Positions 1 to 7,706 of a DNA stretch of 39,478 bases are shown piece by piece. Location: NCBI GenBank assembly GCA_002402905.1, contig DHGT01000084.1, positions 24,169-63,646 of the forward strand, given 5' to 3'. Numbering within the stretch: the stretch's first letter is position 1; every line of letters starts with the position of its first letter. Position numbers and translations under genes: made by a program. The notes under the pieces are model-generated. The model had not been told where the DNA came from. It was given only the letters and a program-made list of their open reading frames with translations, and searched no databases. Origin of the DNA: Desulfatitalea sp. UBA4791 (lineage in GTDB: Bacteria; Desulfobacterota; Desulfobacteria; Desulfobacterales; Desulfosarcinaceae).

Positions 1-211
1 CGTGTACGAGTACGCGAAAAACAGCATAACGGTATGCACGAAATTTAGTTATCGCCGACCATGGTGCGGGAATAACTTAGCGCTTATAGGGTGTATCCCC
101 GCCCGGAAGAAAACCCAACGCCTTAAGTGAACGGCGCCGAATACATTTCCTCTGCTCCAATAAAATCAAAAGCCGGTGCCAATCCCCGAGGGTTCCTCGG
201 TGAAGTTTATG

Positions 212-240
212 TTGACAGGGTGGGAACAGATCGACATATT
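212..240 (+). promoter_or_regulatory. Candidate sigma-70 promoter of the alcohol dehydrogenase gene
   Basis: A perfect TTGACA at 212-217 is followed after 17 bases by CATATT (235-240), four of six matches to the -10 consensus. The start codon of the dehydrogenase lies about 50 bases further on, with a GGGAG ribosome site at about 279-283. A small hairpin (CCGAGG, loop GTT, CCTCGG; 186-200) sits just upstream. The assignment is by pattern only. Confidence 0.5.
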
Positions 241-245
241 GTTCC
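223..245. promoter_or_regulatory. Candidate operator, inverted repeat over the -10 region
   Basis: GGAACA (223-228) and TGTTCC (240-245) form a perfect 6+6 inverted repeat with an 11-base spacer. It covers the spacer and -10 of the candidate promoter, which is where a repressor would block RNA polymerase. No regulator gene lies next to it in this window, so the binding protein is unknown. Confidence 0.4.
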
Positions 246-288
246 ATTTATCTATTTCGCCTAAATAACATAGATATAGGGAGTCACC

Positions 289-1464
289 ATGTCGAACAGT
301 TATAGATTCCATTGCCCGGTCAAAATCGTCTCCGGAGAGAACGCGCTGGATAAACTTGCCGGAGAGTTTAAACAGCTCGGCGGTAAGCGGATCGTTATCG
401 TCACGGATCAGGGGGTGGCCAAGGCCGGCCTGCTCGACCTGATCCAGGATGCCGTGGCCGAATCCGACCTGGCCATCGGTGCGGTTTACGATCGGGTCCC
501 CCCGGACTCACCGGTATCGGCGGTGTTGGAGATCGTTGAGCTGTACAAGCAGCACGATTGTGACGCTATCCTGGCCGTGGGCGGCGGATCGGCCATCGAC
601 ACGGCCAAGGGGGTCAAGATCAAACTGGCCGACGATGATATCGATTTAATGAATTTCAAGGCGGTCCTTCGGATGGTCAAACCGACCCGTCCCCTGGTCG
701 TCATTCCCACCACAGCCGGCACAGGTTCCGAAGTGACGTCGGCGGCCGTCATCTCAGACCCGGGCAAAGGCATCAAGCTCTCCTTGATTTCGCCGTCGAT
801 GCCGCCCAATACCGCGGTGATCGATCCACGCATGACCGCCACCCTGCCACCGCGGCTGACCGCATCCACCGGCATGGATGCCCTGACCCACGCCGTGGAA
901 GCTTGCCTGGGTATTCAAAAGAATCCGATCAGCGATGCCGTGGCCGCGGCGGCTATCCGTTTGATTTTCAACAACCTGGTCGAAGCGGTCCGCAATGGGA
1001 AGAATCTGCAAGCTCGTCTTGGCATGGCCAATGCCGCCACGCTGGCCGGCATCGCCTTTTCCAATTCCATGGTCACCATGGTGCATGCCATCGGGCACTC
1101 CCTGGGTGCCGTGTGTCATTTGCCGCATGGCGATGCCATGGCGATCTGCCTGCCCGATGTGCTCGAATTCAATCTGGATGCCATCGGCCAGGAGCTCGGT
1201 GAGCTTCTGCTGCCCATGGCCGACGCCACCGAGTATGTCCAGACACCCGAATCGCAGCGCGGCATGCGGGTCGTCGAAAAGATCCGGGAGCTGCGCAAGA
1301 CCCTGCACGATCTTTCCGGCCTGCCGATTACATTGAAAGAGGCCGGCGTGTCCGAGGATAAAATGTCGGCCGTGGCGGAGATATCTCCCAAGGATGGGGC
1401 GGCGTTTTACAATCGTAAGAAATTCACGGCCGTGGATGCTTTGGCGGTTTTGAAGAAAATGTAG
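289..1464 (+). CDS. Iron-containing alcohol dehydrogenase (group III)
   Basis: A 391-residue cytoplasmic NAD(P)-dependent alcohol/aldehyde oxidoreductase of the iron-activated family. The nucleotide-binding motif GGGSAIDTAKG is at residues 98-108 and TTAGTGSEVT at about 141-150. The four expected metal ligands are visible as Asp197, His201 (GMDALTH), His266 (MVHAIGH) and His280 (LPHGDA). Length is normal for single-domain Fe-ADHs. The start has a good GGGAG site and is preceded by a promoter with a possible operator, so the gene is probably transcribed alone and inducibly. Substrate cannot be read from sequence; members act on ethanol, butanol, propanediol, lactaldehyde and others. It could supply aldehydes or consume those handled by the aldehyde oxidoreductase at 29150, but that link is inference. 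Confidence 0.93.
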   Translation: MSNSYRFHCPVKIVSGENALDKLAGEFKQLGGKRIVIVTDQGVAKAGLLDLIQDAVAESDLAIGAVYDRVPPDSPVSAVLEIVELYKQHDCDAILAVGGGSAIDTAKGVKIKLADDDIDLMNFKAVLRMVKPTRPLVVIPTTAGTGSEVTSAAVISDPGKGIKLSLISPSMPPNTAVIDPRMTATLPPRLTASTGMDALTHAVEACLGIQKNPISDAVAAAAIRLIFNNLVEAVRNGKNLQARLGMANAATLAGIAFSNSMVTMVHAIGHSLGAVCHLPHGDAMAICLPDVLEFNLDAIGQELGELLLPMADATEYVQTPESQRGMRVVEKIRELRKTLHDLSGLPITLKEAGVSEDKMSAVAEISPKDGAAFYNRKKFTAVDALAVLKKM

Positions 1465-1568
1465 GCGATACCGTATGGATGGGGGCGGGACTGTTGGCAT
1501 CACCGCCCCGACAAGCGGACCTTTAAGACTTTCGGCTTTTTTTCTTCCTCTGGCCTGCAGGGATGGTT

Positions 1569-1985
1569 TTATTGTCCTGATAGGGATGAGATGAAGCAGC
1601 CACCGCCGCCCCCACCTCCACCACCGCCCGACGAACTCCCATCGTTGTCCAGCGTGTTGTCGTCCGGGTCTTCCCCCAATACCGAAGCCAGGTACACCTC
1701 GTTGGAATTGCCGCTCTCATTTCCTTCACTGTCATAAGCCCTTACGACGAAGTAGTAGGATTCGTATTCGTCAAAACCGGTGACCGTGCATTGGTTGGTG
1801 GTGCCATGCCATTCGGGATATCTGTAGTCATAGGCTTCGCCGCGTTCCCGGGCATACAACCGGTAACCGGCAAGGTTATCATCTGTGTTGGGGTCCCACG
1901 CCAGAGTGACGTCTCTGGCGATGCCAAGGGCAGGATAGATCAGTATAAGAAGTATGAGGAGTGCAAGCCGTTTCGCTGAATGCAT
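1569..1985 (-). CDS. Small exported fibronectin type III protein with poly-Gly/CFI tail
   Basis: A 138-residue protein with an N-terminal signal peptide (basic MHSAKR, then a leucine-rich stretch ending near ALGIA). One fibronectin type III fold follows at about residues 25-105 (VTLAWDPN, LAGYRLYAR, YYFVVRAYD, SGNSNEVYL). After an acidic Asp/Asn linker comes a run of about ten glycines and then CFISSLSGQ. A glycine run followed by CFI recurs at the C-termini of exported proteins and resembles the CFI-box type C-terminal signal, though the usual ATAAYG continuation is absent. The start is supported by a GGGA site just upstream. It is probably secreted or surface-attached; partner unknown. It converges on the dehydrogenase gene. 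Confidence 0.78.
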   Translation of the reverse strand: MHSAKRLALLILLILIYPALGIARDVTLAWDPNTDDNLAGYRLYARERGEAYDYRYPEWHGTTNQCTVTGFDEYESYYFVVRAYDSEGNESGNSNEVYLASVLGEDPDDNTLDNDGSSSGGGGGGGGGGCFISSLSGQ

Positions 1986-2373
1986 AAAATCCCTTCAGTT
2001 GACGTGGAGTTAGGTGGGATCGGGGAATCGCACCCGCCCAAACCAAAGCAAATTGAATGCCATGTTAGAAGCAAGGGGGTGATCATATTTATGCTGCTTT
2101 ATAACCGATTGATAATAAAACTATAAAATTTGATCTTCGGTAAGGCGGGATCCATCTTTGAGCGTCAACTAATGGATGATGGGAAGACTGTCGCGAAACG
2201 ATGTTGATCGGCACGTGTCGATTTCGTAACCGGCTTGAGCTGAGACCGTTTGGGTTTGGGGGGGAGTGCCTGAAAAGTGGAAATGTGCAATAAGCGGGAC
2301 CTGGTCCAATCAAACCGATTTTTGCACATCGGTTGGCAGATATCGTAACCGCTGGCTTCCGAGAACGGTCATG
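1986..2373. other. Intergenic stretch, no gene seen
   Basis: This stretch separates the fibronectin-domain gene from the HIT gene. It is AT-rich around 2080-2130. It should hold the promoter of the leftward fibronectin gene. I saw no convincing coding frame, RNA gene, long inverted repeat or terminator. Confidence 0.5.
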
Positions 2374-2772
2374 TCAATCTTGCAGCCGATAGCACATCTT
2401 GGCCGGTATCGCCCCTCGGACGCCGCCGGTCGGATCTGGGGTGTCACCCTCCCGTCGGGGGATGATGTGGATGTGAGCGTGAAAGATCGTCTGCCCGGCG
2501 GATCTGCCGCAGTTCATGCCGATATTGAAACCGGTGATGGTGGGGTCGGCGGCGCTGAGTTTTTCCTTTAGAAGGCGCACCAGGTGGTCTGCGTTCCGGC
2601 ATTCCGCCTCGGTCATGGCGAACCAGTCGGATGCATGCCGTTTGGGGATGACCAGGTGGTGGCCCGGGGAGACCGGGAATCGATCCTCGATGGCCCAGAC
2701 CGATTGGTATTCCGCCACAATCCGGTCTTTAATCCGTTCCGGGCAGAAGCGGCAGTTGACTTCGGGACGCAA
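2374..2772 (-). CDS. HIT family hydrolase
   Basis: A 132-residue histidine-triad protein that hydrolyses or transfers nucleoside monophosphates. The catalytic triad motif is at residues 98-102 in FHAHIHIIPR, preceded by GMNCGRSAGQT. An upstream GHHLVIPKRH stretch is the usual second HIT signature. CRFC near the N-terminus (residues 7-10) is the first half of the zinc site common in this subfamily. The start is TTG at 2770-2772: an AGGAGGG ribosome site lies six bases before it and no ATG fits better. The gene stands alone on the minus strand and is not clearly in an operon. Confidence 0.9.
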   Translation of the reverse strand: MRPEVNCRFCPERIKDRIVAEYQSVWAIEDRFPVSPGHHLVIPKRHASDWFAMTEAECRNADHLVRLLKEKLSAADPTITGFNIGMNCGRSAGQTIFHAHIHIIPRREGDTPDPTGGVRGAIPAKMCYRLQD

Positions 2773-2902
2773 TGTCTACCCTCCTGTTTTTAGCGATGGG
2801 TCGTGGTTCTCACAAACACTTCTATTTGCAACAAGCGGTTTTTAATGTCTACGTTTTTAACATAGTTCCAATCCCGAAGCCATTGATCCAGCATTCGGTC
2901 GC

Positions 2903-3047
2903 CAGCAGTTCTAACTGAAGGTGATTCACCTTGATGGGCGCGCATTACTGAAGTTGTTTGATAAAAAAATCGCATTGCAGCGGCCATGGCAGGCGTGGGT
3001 GGGGCGTGTGGCATCGGCCACCTGTCCCACCCGGGCCGGGTTTAATG
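2903..3047. repeat. Short copy of a dispersed palindromic repeat
   Basis: The first 105 or so bases resemble 11581-11690: they start with CAGCAGTTCTAACTGAA, share GCATTACTGAAGTTGTTT with one change, and end with GGCAGGCGTGGGTGGGGC. The last 40 or so bases (GTGTGGCATCGGCCACCTGT onward to GGGTTTAATG) match 11820-11862. This copy therefore equals the longer one without its central 120-150 bases, and it lacks the right-hand terminal repeat. The rest of the 2773-3203 gap holds no gene; a rightward frame running through the repeat into dctP is not a real extension. Confidence 0.75.
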
Positions 3048-3203
3048 TCGGTCGCCTCCATTGTTGACAACCTGGTCGCTTGCACGGTAACTTGCTGCGC
3101 TTGTTTGGCGGATTTTAGAGCCGATCGTTCCGTTGAATCCTTGGTCCGAAATTTCAACTTTTCACTTTACGCTTCCGGCAACGCCGGGAGAGGAGGATCT
3201 CCC

Positions 3204-4232
3204 ATGAAAAAGAGCTTCCAACTGATCGCCTTGGGTCTGTCTTTTCTGTGCGTATGGGGTGTGCTTGGTTCAATCGGGTCGGCGACATCCTGGGCGGGTA
3301 CGATCCAATTGACCTACAGCAATTTTTTCCCCCCCACCCATATTCAGAGTCAGCTGGCCGAAGGCTGGTGCCAGGAGGTGGCGCGGCGCACGGAAGGCCG
3401 CGTGAAAGTTCAGTATTTTGCAGGCCAGACCTTGACCCAGGCCAATCAGACCTATGACAGCGTCCTCGACGGCATCGCGGATATCGGTTTTTCGGCCTTT
3501 GCCTATACCCGTGGCCGTTTTCCGGTCATGGGGGCCATTGATTTACCCATGGGGTATCCGGACGGCGTCACGGCAACGCGGGTGGCCAATTCAATCTACG
3601 AGCAATTTTTACCCAAGGAGTTGGAAAATACCCAGTTGATGTACATTCACGCGCACGGTGCCGGGTTGATTCACACCCGTGGCCGGGCGGTGCGTACGTT
3701 GGCGGATTTGAAGGGACTCAAGATCCGCTCGACGGGCATCAGTGCCCAGATGGTCAAGGCATTGGGGGCCACGCCGGTGCCCATGCCCATGCCGGAATCG
3801 TACCAGAGTCTTCAAAAGGGCGTGGTGGACGGCTCCGCCAATCCCATTGAAACCAATAAGGGCTGGAAGCTGGGCGAAGTGCTCGACTACGTGACCCTGG
3901 CCTATCCGGTGGCTTACACCACCTCCTTTTTCGTGGTGATGAACAAAGCCAAGTGGGACAGTATAGACCCAAAGGATCAGGCTGTGATACAGGAGATCAA
4001 CAAAGAGTGGGCCGTCAAACATGGCGAAGCCTGGGATGCCAGTGACAAAGAGGGGTTGCAATTCTTCCTCGACCAGGGCAATACCACCGTCGAGATCGAT
4101 CCCAAGGAGGCTGCCCGCTGGCAGGCCGCCGTGGCGCCGATGATCGATGAATATGCCAAGTCTCTGGATGAAAAGGGAATGAAGGGCACCGACGTGATCG
4201 CGGCCATTCGCCAGGAACTGAAAAAAGAATAG
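3204..4232 (+). CDS. dctP: TRAP transporter periplasmic substrate-binding protein
   Basis: A 342-residue DctP-family receptor for a tripartite ATP-independent periplasmic transporter. It begins with a signal peptide (MKKSFQ, hydrophobic LIALGLSFLCVWGVLG, cleavage near SWAG) and continues with the typical first strand TIQLTYSNFFPPTH. The ligand-binding signature LKGLKIRSTGISAQMVKALG is present; its arginine normally clamps a substrate carboxylate. YQSLQKGVVDG follows, as in the family. The start at 3204 is fixed by AGGAGGA at 3191-3197 and the signal peptide; the frame is open further upstream but runs through a repeat. First gene of a dctPQM operon. Substrate not predictable, likely an organic acid. 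Confidence 0.94.
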   Translation: MKKSFQLIALGLSFLCVWGVLGSIGSATSWAGTIQLTYSNFFPPTHIQSQLAEGWCQEVARRTEGRVKVQYFAGQTLTQANQTYDSVLDGIADIGFSAFAYTRGRFPVMGAIDLPMGYPDGVTATRVANSIYEQFLPKELENTQLMYIHAHGAGLIHTRGRAVRTLADLKGLKIRSTGISAQMVKALGATPVPMPMPESYQSLQKGVVDGSANPIETNKGWKLGEVLDYVTLAYPVAYTTSFFVVMNKAKWDSIDPKDQAVIQEINKEWAVKHGEAWDASDKEGLQFFLDQGNTTVEIDPKEAARWQAAVAPMIDEYAKSLDEKGMKGTDVIAAIRQELKKE

Positions 4233-4259
4233 AGCGATCCGATTCCAAACGAGAGCGGT

Positions 4260-4298
4260 CCCGGTGGGTCGGCGCGACCACCGGGCCGATGCTTTTTT
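4260..4298 (+). terminator. Intra-operon hairpin with T-run (attenuator)
   Basis: Left arm 4260-4270 (CCCGGTGGGTC) pairs with right arm 4276-4285 (GACCACCGGG) with one bulged G and a five-base loop, followed by six Ts at 4293-4298. It lies between the receptor gene and the permease genes. Partial termination here would give more binding protein than permease, which these transporters need. Confidence 0.6.
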
Positions 4299-4317
4299 GA
4301 ACCACAGGTGTGACGCC

Positions 4318-4803
4318 ATGCGTGTTTTGGGTAAAATCATCGACCTTTTGTCTGATAAATTGAAAATCTGCGGCGCCGCCTGCCTGGCGGGAATGAGCCT
4401 GCTGACGTGTGTCGACGTCATCGGGCGTTTTTTTAAACATCCCGTTTTCGGGTCGGTGGAACTGGTCAGTTTCATGGGGGTCCTGGCCGCCGCTGCCGCC
4501 CTGCCGTTTACCCACCAGACCCGGGGCCATATCGGGGTGGAGATCTTCGTGCGCCGCATGCCGGAAAGGCGCCGCCTGCTGGTCGATGTGTGCACCGGCA
4601 TCGTGAGCTTCGTTTTTTTCGCGGTGGTGACCTGGCGCATGGTGGTGTATGCCCTGAGTTTAAAATCTTCGGGAGAGGTCTCCATGAACCTGGAGCTTCC
4701 CGAGTACCTGATCATCGTTGCCGTGGCCGGCTGTTTTCTGGTGCTTTCCGCCGTGATCGTCAAGGGAGTGATCGAAACCTGGAGTGAGTTGCTGCGTAAA
4801 TGA
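4318..4803 (+). CDS. dctQ: TRAP transporter small permease subunit
   Basis: A 161-residue membrane protein of the DctQ family with four predicted transmembrane segments (about residues 17-35, 45-65, 90-110 and 125-150). The family pattern is visible in VDVIGRFFKHPVFGSVELVSF and in HQTRGHIGVEIFVRR. It forms the membrane complex with DctM and receives ligand from DctP. The ATG at 4318 is chosen over an in-frame upstream codon because the upstream part (MGRRDHRADAF...) is read through the attenuator hairpin and looks unlike DctQ. Its stop overlaps the dctM start as ATGA, so the two are translationally coupled. Confidence 0.9.
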   Translation: MRVLGKIIDLLSDKLKICGAACLAGMSLLTCVDVIGRFFKHPVFGSVELVSFMGVLAAAAALPFTHQTRGHIGVEIFVRRMPERRRLLVDVCTGIVSFVFFAVVTWRMVVYALSLKSSGEVSMNLELPEYLIIVAVAGCFLVLSAVIVKGVIETWSELLRK

Positions 4804-6113
4804 GTTCCACGGTCATCGGTATTATCGGCATCGTCTTGATGGTATTGGTCTTTCTGACCCGCATGCCCGTCTCTTACGTCATGGCGACGGTCGGTTTCCT
4901 GGGGTTCAGCACCATGGTCTCGGTGCAGGGCGCCCTCAACCTGCTGGCCAAGGAGTTTTACTCTGTCTTTTCATCCTACGGTTTGACGACCGTACCCCTG
5001 TTTATTCTCATGGGCCAATTGGCCTTCAACAGCGGTATCAGCCGACGACTTTACAATACCGCCTATACGTTTCTGGGGGGAACCCGGGGCGGGTTGGCCG
5101 TGGCCACGGTTTCGGCCTGTACGGCATTCGGTGCCGTGTGTGGATCGAGTCCGGCGACCGCGGCCACCATGGCCACCGTCGGGCTGCCGGAAATGAAACG
5201 GTACCGATACGCCGATGAGCTGGCGGCAGGGGCGGTTGCCTCCGGTGGCGGCCTGGGCATGATCATGCCGCCCAGCGTCGTGCTCATCGTTTACGGCGTG
5301 CTGACCGAACAGTCCATCGGCAAACTGTTTGTGGCCGGCATCGTGCCGGCCTTCCTCATTACCGCGTTGTTTTGTGCGGCCATCATGATCTGGTGCGCCA
5401 TAGCACCTGAACAAGGCCCTCGGGGGCAGTCTTTTTCCTGGTCGGACCGGTTGAAATCGGTCCGGGATCTAAGTGAGACCGTCGCCGTCTTCGCACTCGT
5501 CATGGGGGGGCTTTTTTTCGGATGGTTCACGCCCACCGAGGCGGCCGCGGTGGGGGTCATCGGCGTGGTGTTGGTGTCGGGCATCCGGCGGCAGTTGAGC
5601 TGGGGTGGATTTAAAAATGCCCTGTACGAAACGCTCAAGACGTCGTGCATGGTGATGATGCTCATCGCCGGGGCCGTGGTGTTCGGTAAATTCATGGCCG
5701 TGACGCGCATCCCGTTCAATATCGCAGCCTGGATCGAGCATCTCGACCTGCCGCCCATCCTCATCTTGTCACTGATCGTCATGGTCTACTTTCTGGGCGG
5801 CTGCTTCATGGATTCCCTGGCACTGGTCATGTTGACCGTGCCGATCTTTTATCCCCTGGTCCTCCAACTGGGCTACGATCCCATCTGGTTCGGCATCGTG
5901 ATCGTGATGGTCACCGAGATGGGGGTCATCACGCCGCCAGTGGGTATCAACGTCTATGTGGTGTATGGGGTGGCCATGGGAATGAAGGAGTCGATCACTC
6001 TCGAATCCATCTTCAAGGGCATTCTGCCATTCCTGCTGGCCATACTGGTCGGCATTGCCATCATCGCCGTTTTTCCCCGGTTGGTTCTTTTTTTGCCGAA
6101 TTTAATGTATTGA
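4800..6113 (+). CDS. dctM: TRAP transporter large permease subunit
   Basis: A 437-residue, very hydrophobic polytopic membrane protein of the DctM family, the Na+-coupled translocating subunit. Characteristic stretches are VPLFILMGQLAFNSGI, ACTAFGAVCGSSPATAATM (substrate/ion-binding hairpin region), GGLGMIMPPSVVLIVYG, FTPTEAAAVGV and MGVITPPVGINVYVV. Length is normal. The ATG overlaps the dctQ stop by four bases. No clear terminator follows; the next 350 bases carry no gene until the phosphofructokinase. Confidence 0.94.
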   Translation: MSSTVIGIIGIVLMVLVFLTRMPVSYVMATVGFLGFSTMVSVQGALNLLAKEFYSVFSSYGLTTVPLFILMGQLAFNSGISRRLYNTAYTFLGGTRGGLAVATVSACTAFGAVCGSSPATAATMATVGLPEMKRYRYADELAAGAVASGGGLGMIMPPSVVLIVYGVLTEQSIGKLFVAGIVPAFLITALFCAAIMIWCAIAPEQGPRGQSFSWSDRLKSVRDLSETVAVFALVMGGLFFGWFTPTEAAAVGVIGVVLVSGIRRQLSWGGFKNALYETLKTSCMVMMLIAGAVVFGKFMAVTRIPFNIAAWIEHLDLPPILILSLIVMVYFLGGCFMDSLALVMLTVPIFYPLVLQLGYDPIWFGIVIVMVTEMGVITPPVGINVYVVYGVAMGMKESITLESIFKGILPFLLAILVGIAIIAVFPRLVLFLPNLMY

Positions 6114-6366
6114 CCCCCCCTTCTCTCTACAGTTTATTTCAACGGTCCTTCTCTTCTCTTGGTTCGATGGAATTTACACACTGTCAGCTATTTTGCCATC
6201 CGTTGCGTCTCTCCGTGGCCACTGACCGCCCCCGGTGATGAGAAATTCAAATAATTCCATAAGATTAACCCGAGTCCCGGCAAGGGACTGCCTGGCATGA
6301 AGATTGCGGACTCACATTAAGTCAAAGGGTGCGCTGTTTATCTATCGGTTCTTTAAAAAGTGGCCG

Positions 6367-6432
6367 GACCGCCTTGCACGAGGCCTATGAATTGAAATCG
6401 GCGCTGCGCCGGAAGGCCTCGTGCGGACGGTC
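6367..6432 (+). promoter_or_regulatory. Long imperfect inverted repeat in the phosphofructokinase leader
   Basis: GACCG (6367-6371) plus GCACGAGGCC (6376-6385) pair with GGCCTCGTGC (6415-6424) plus CGGTC (6428-6432). The loop holds a second perfect hairpin, CGGCGC-T-GCGCCG (6399-6411). The structure ends about 18 bases before the GGGGAGG ribosome site at 6450-6456, so it could influence translation or RNA stability of the downstream pair of genes. No known riboswitch was recognised. The rest of 6114-6465 shows no gene. Confidence 0.5.
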
Positions 6433-6465
6433 GGGTTGCATCGTGCGCAGGGGAGGCGCCAGGTC

Positions 6466-7635
6466 ATGGGAAATACCAATATTCGGACCATTGGCATCTT
6501 GACGGGTGGTGGTGATGTGCCCGGTCTCAACCCGTGCATCAAACAACTCGTGGTGCGGGCATCGCAACTGGGGATCCGGGTACTTGGCATTCGCAGGGGA
6601 TGGGCCGGTCTCCTGGAATATTCGTCCGACACGCCCGAGGCCGGAGCAGAACAGATCCTGCAGCTGGATCCATCCAACGTCAGGACCATCGATCGGTCGG
6701 GGGGCACCATCCTGCATACCTCACGGACCAATCCGAGTGCCGTGACCTATAAAGATGCGCCGGCCTTCCTTCAGGACACCTTCGCCGATCCTTCTAAAAA
6801 AATGGATTTTACCGCCCATGTGCTGAAAAACCTCACCCACCTGGGCATCGATCTGCTGGTGCCCATCGGCGGCGATGACACGCTCTCGTTTGCCGCCCGT
6901 TTGCATCAGGAGGGGTTTCCGGTGATCGCCATTCCCAAGACCATGGATAACGATGTGATCGGCACCGACTATTGCATCGGGTTTTCCACGGCCGTGACGC
7001 GCAGCGTGAATTTCATTCATGCCCTGCGAACCTCCTCGGGATCTCACGAACGCATCGCGGTCGTCGAGCTTTTCGGCCGCTATTGCGGTGAAACCTCCCT
7101 GGTCTCCGGCTACCTGGCCGGCGTGGACCGCGTGCTTATTTCCGAAGTGCCGTTCGATATCGACCGCCTGGCACGTTTTATGGTCGATGATCGGCGAGCC
7201 AATCCCAGCCGTTACGCCATGCTCACCATCAGCGAAGGGGCCAGCATGGTGGGGGGCGACATGGTGTTGCGCGGCGAAGCCGATGCCTTCGGCCATCGCA
7301 AGCTGGGCGGGATCGGGGCGGTGACCGCCGAAGCCATCAAAAAGCTCACAGGCCTCGGCATTATTTTTCAGCCGCTGTTTTATCTCATGCGCAGCGGCTC
7401 GCCCGATTCCTTGGACCTGATGGTGGCCATGAACTATGCCAATCTGACCATCGAGTTGATCGGCCAGGGACAAAGCGGCCGAATGGTGGCACTGGTCCAG
7501 GGCCGTTACACGGCGCTTCGTCTGGATGATCTTAAGGGCGGCGCCAAACGGGTGGATGTGGAAAGCCTCTACGATGCCGACGCCTATCGTCCGATCATTC
7601 GCAAGGCCGAGGGCATGCCCATGTTCCTCTACTGA
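6466..7635 (+). CDS. pfp: 6-phosphofructokinase, probably pyrophosphate-dependent
   Basis: A 389-residue phosphofructokinase: fructose 6-phosphate to fructose 1,6-bisphosphate. GILTGGGDVPGLN (residues 10-22) is the phosphoryl-donor loop. The donor-determining positions read GGDDT (135-139) and PKTMDND (157-163). ATP enzymes have GGDG and PGTIDND there; Asp and Lys at these places are the hallmark of PPi-dependent, reversible enzymes. GFSTAV and GRYCGETSLVSG follow as in the family. The ATG at 6466 is preferred over GTG at 6421 because of GGGGAGG at 6450-6456. A fructose-bisphosphatase gene follows 71 bases downstream. Donor specificity is inferred from two residues only. Confidence 0.88.
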   Translation: MGNTNIRTIGILTGGGDVPGLNPCIKQLVVRASQLGIRVLGIRRGWAGLLEYSSDTPEAGAEQILQLDPSNVRTIDRSGGTILHTSRTNPSAVTYKDAPAFLQDTFADPSKKMDFTAHVLKNLTHLGIDLLVPIGGDDTLSFAARLHQEGFPVIAIPKTMDNDVIGTDYCIGFSTAVTRSVNFIHALRTSSGSHERIAVVELFGRYCGETSLVSGYLAGVDRVLISEVPFDIDRLARFMVDDRRANPSRYAMLTISEGASMVGGDMVLRGEADAFGHRKLGGIGAVTAEAIKKLTGLGIIFQPLFYLMRSGSPDSLDLMVAMNYANLTIELIGQGQSGRMVALVQGRYTALRLDDLKGGAKRVDVESLYDADAYRPIIRKAEGMPMFLY

Positions 7636-7706
7636 TCGTGTCGACGGTGGGTTCATTACTCCCGCAGAACCGGGCAGGGTCTGCGAATGGGAAAGGAGAG
7701 GGTGAC

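Noticed and set aside
1482..1543. Terminator between the alcohol dehydrogenase and fibronectin genes
   Set aside because: GGGGCGG/CCGCCCC can pair, but the loop is 14 bases and the T-run lies about 28 bases away, too far for an intrinsic terminator.
2958..3203. N-terminal extension of the TRAP binding protein
   Set aside because: The extension is read through a palindromic repeat; the signal peptide and AGGAGGA site place the start at 3204.
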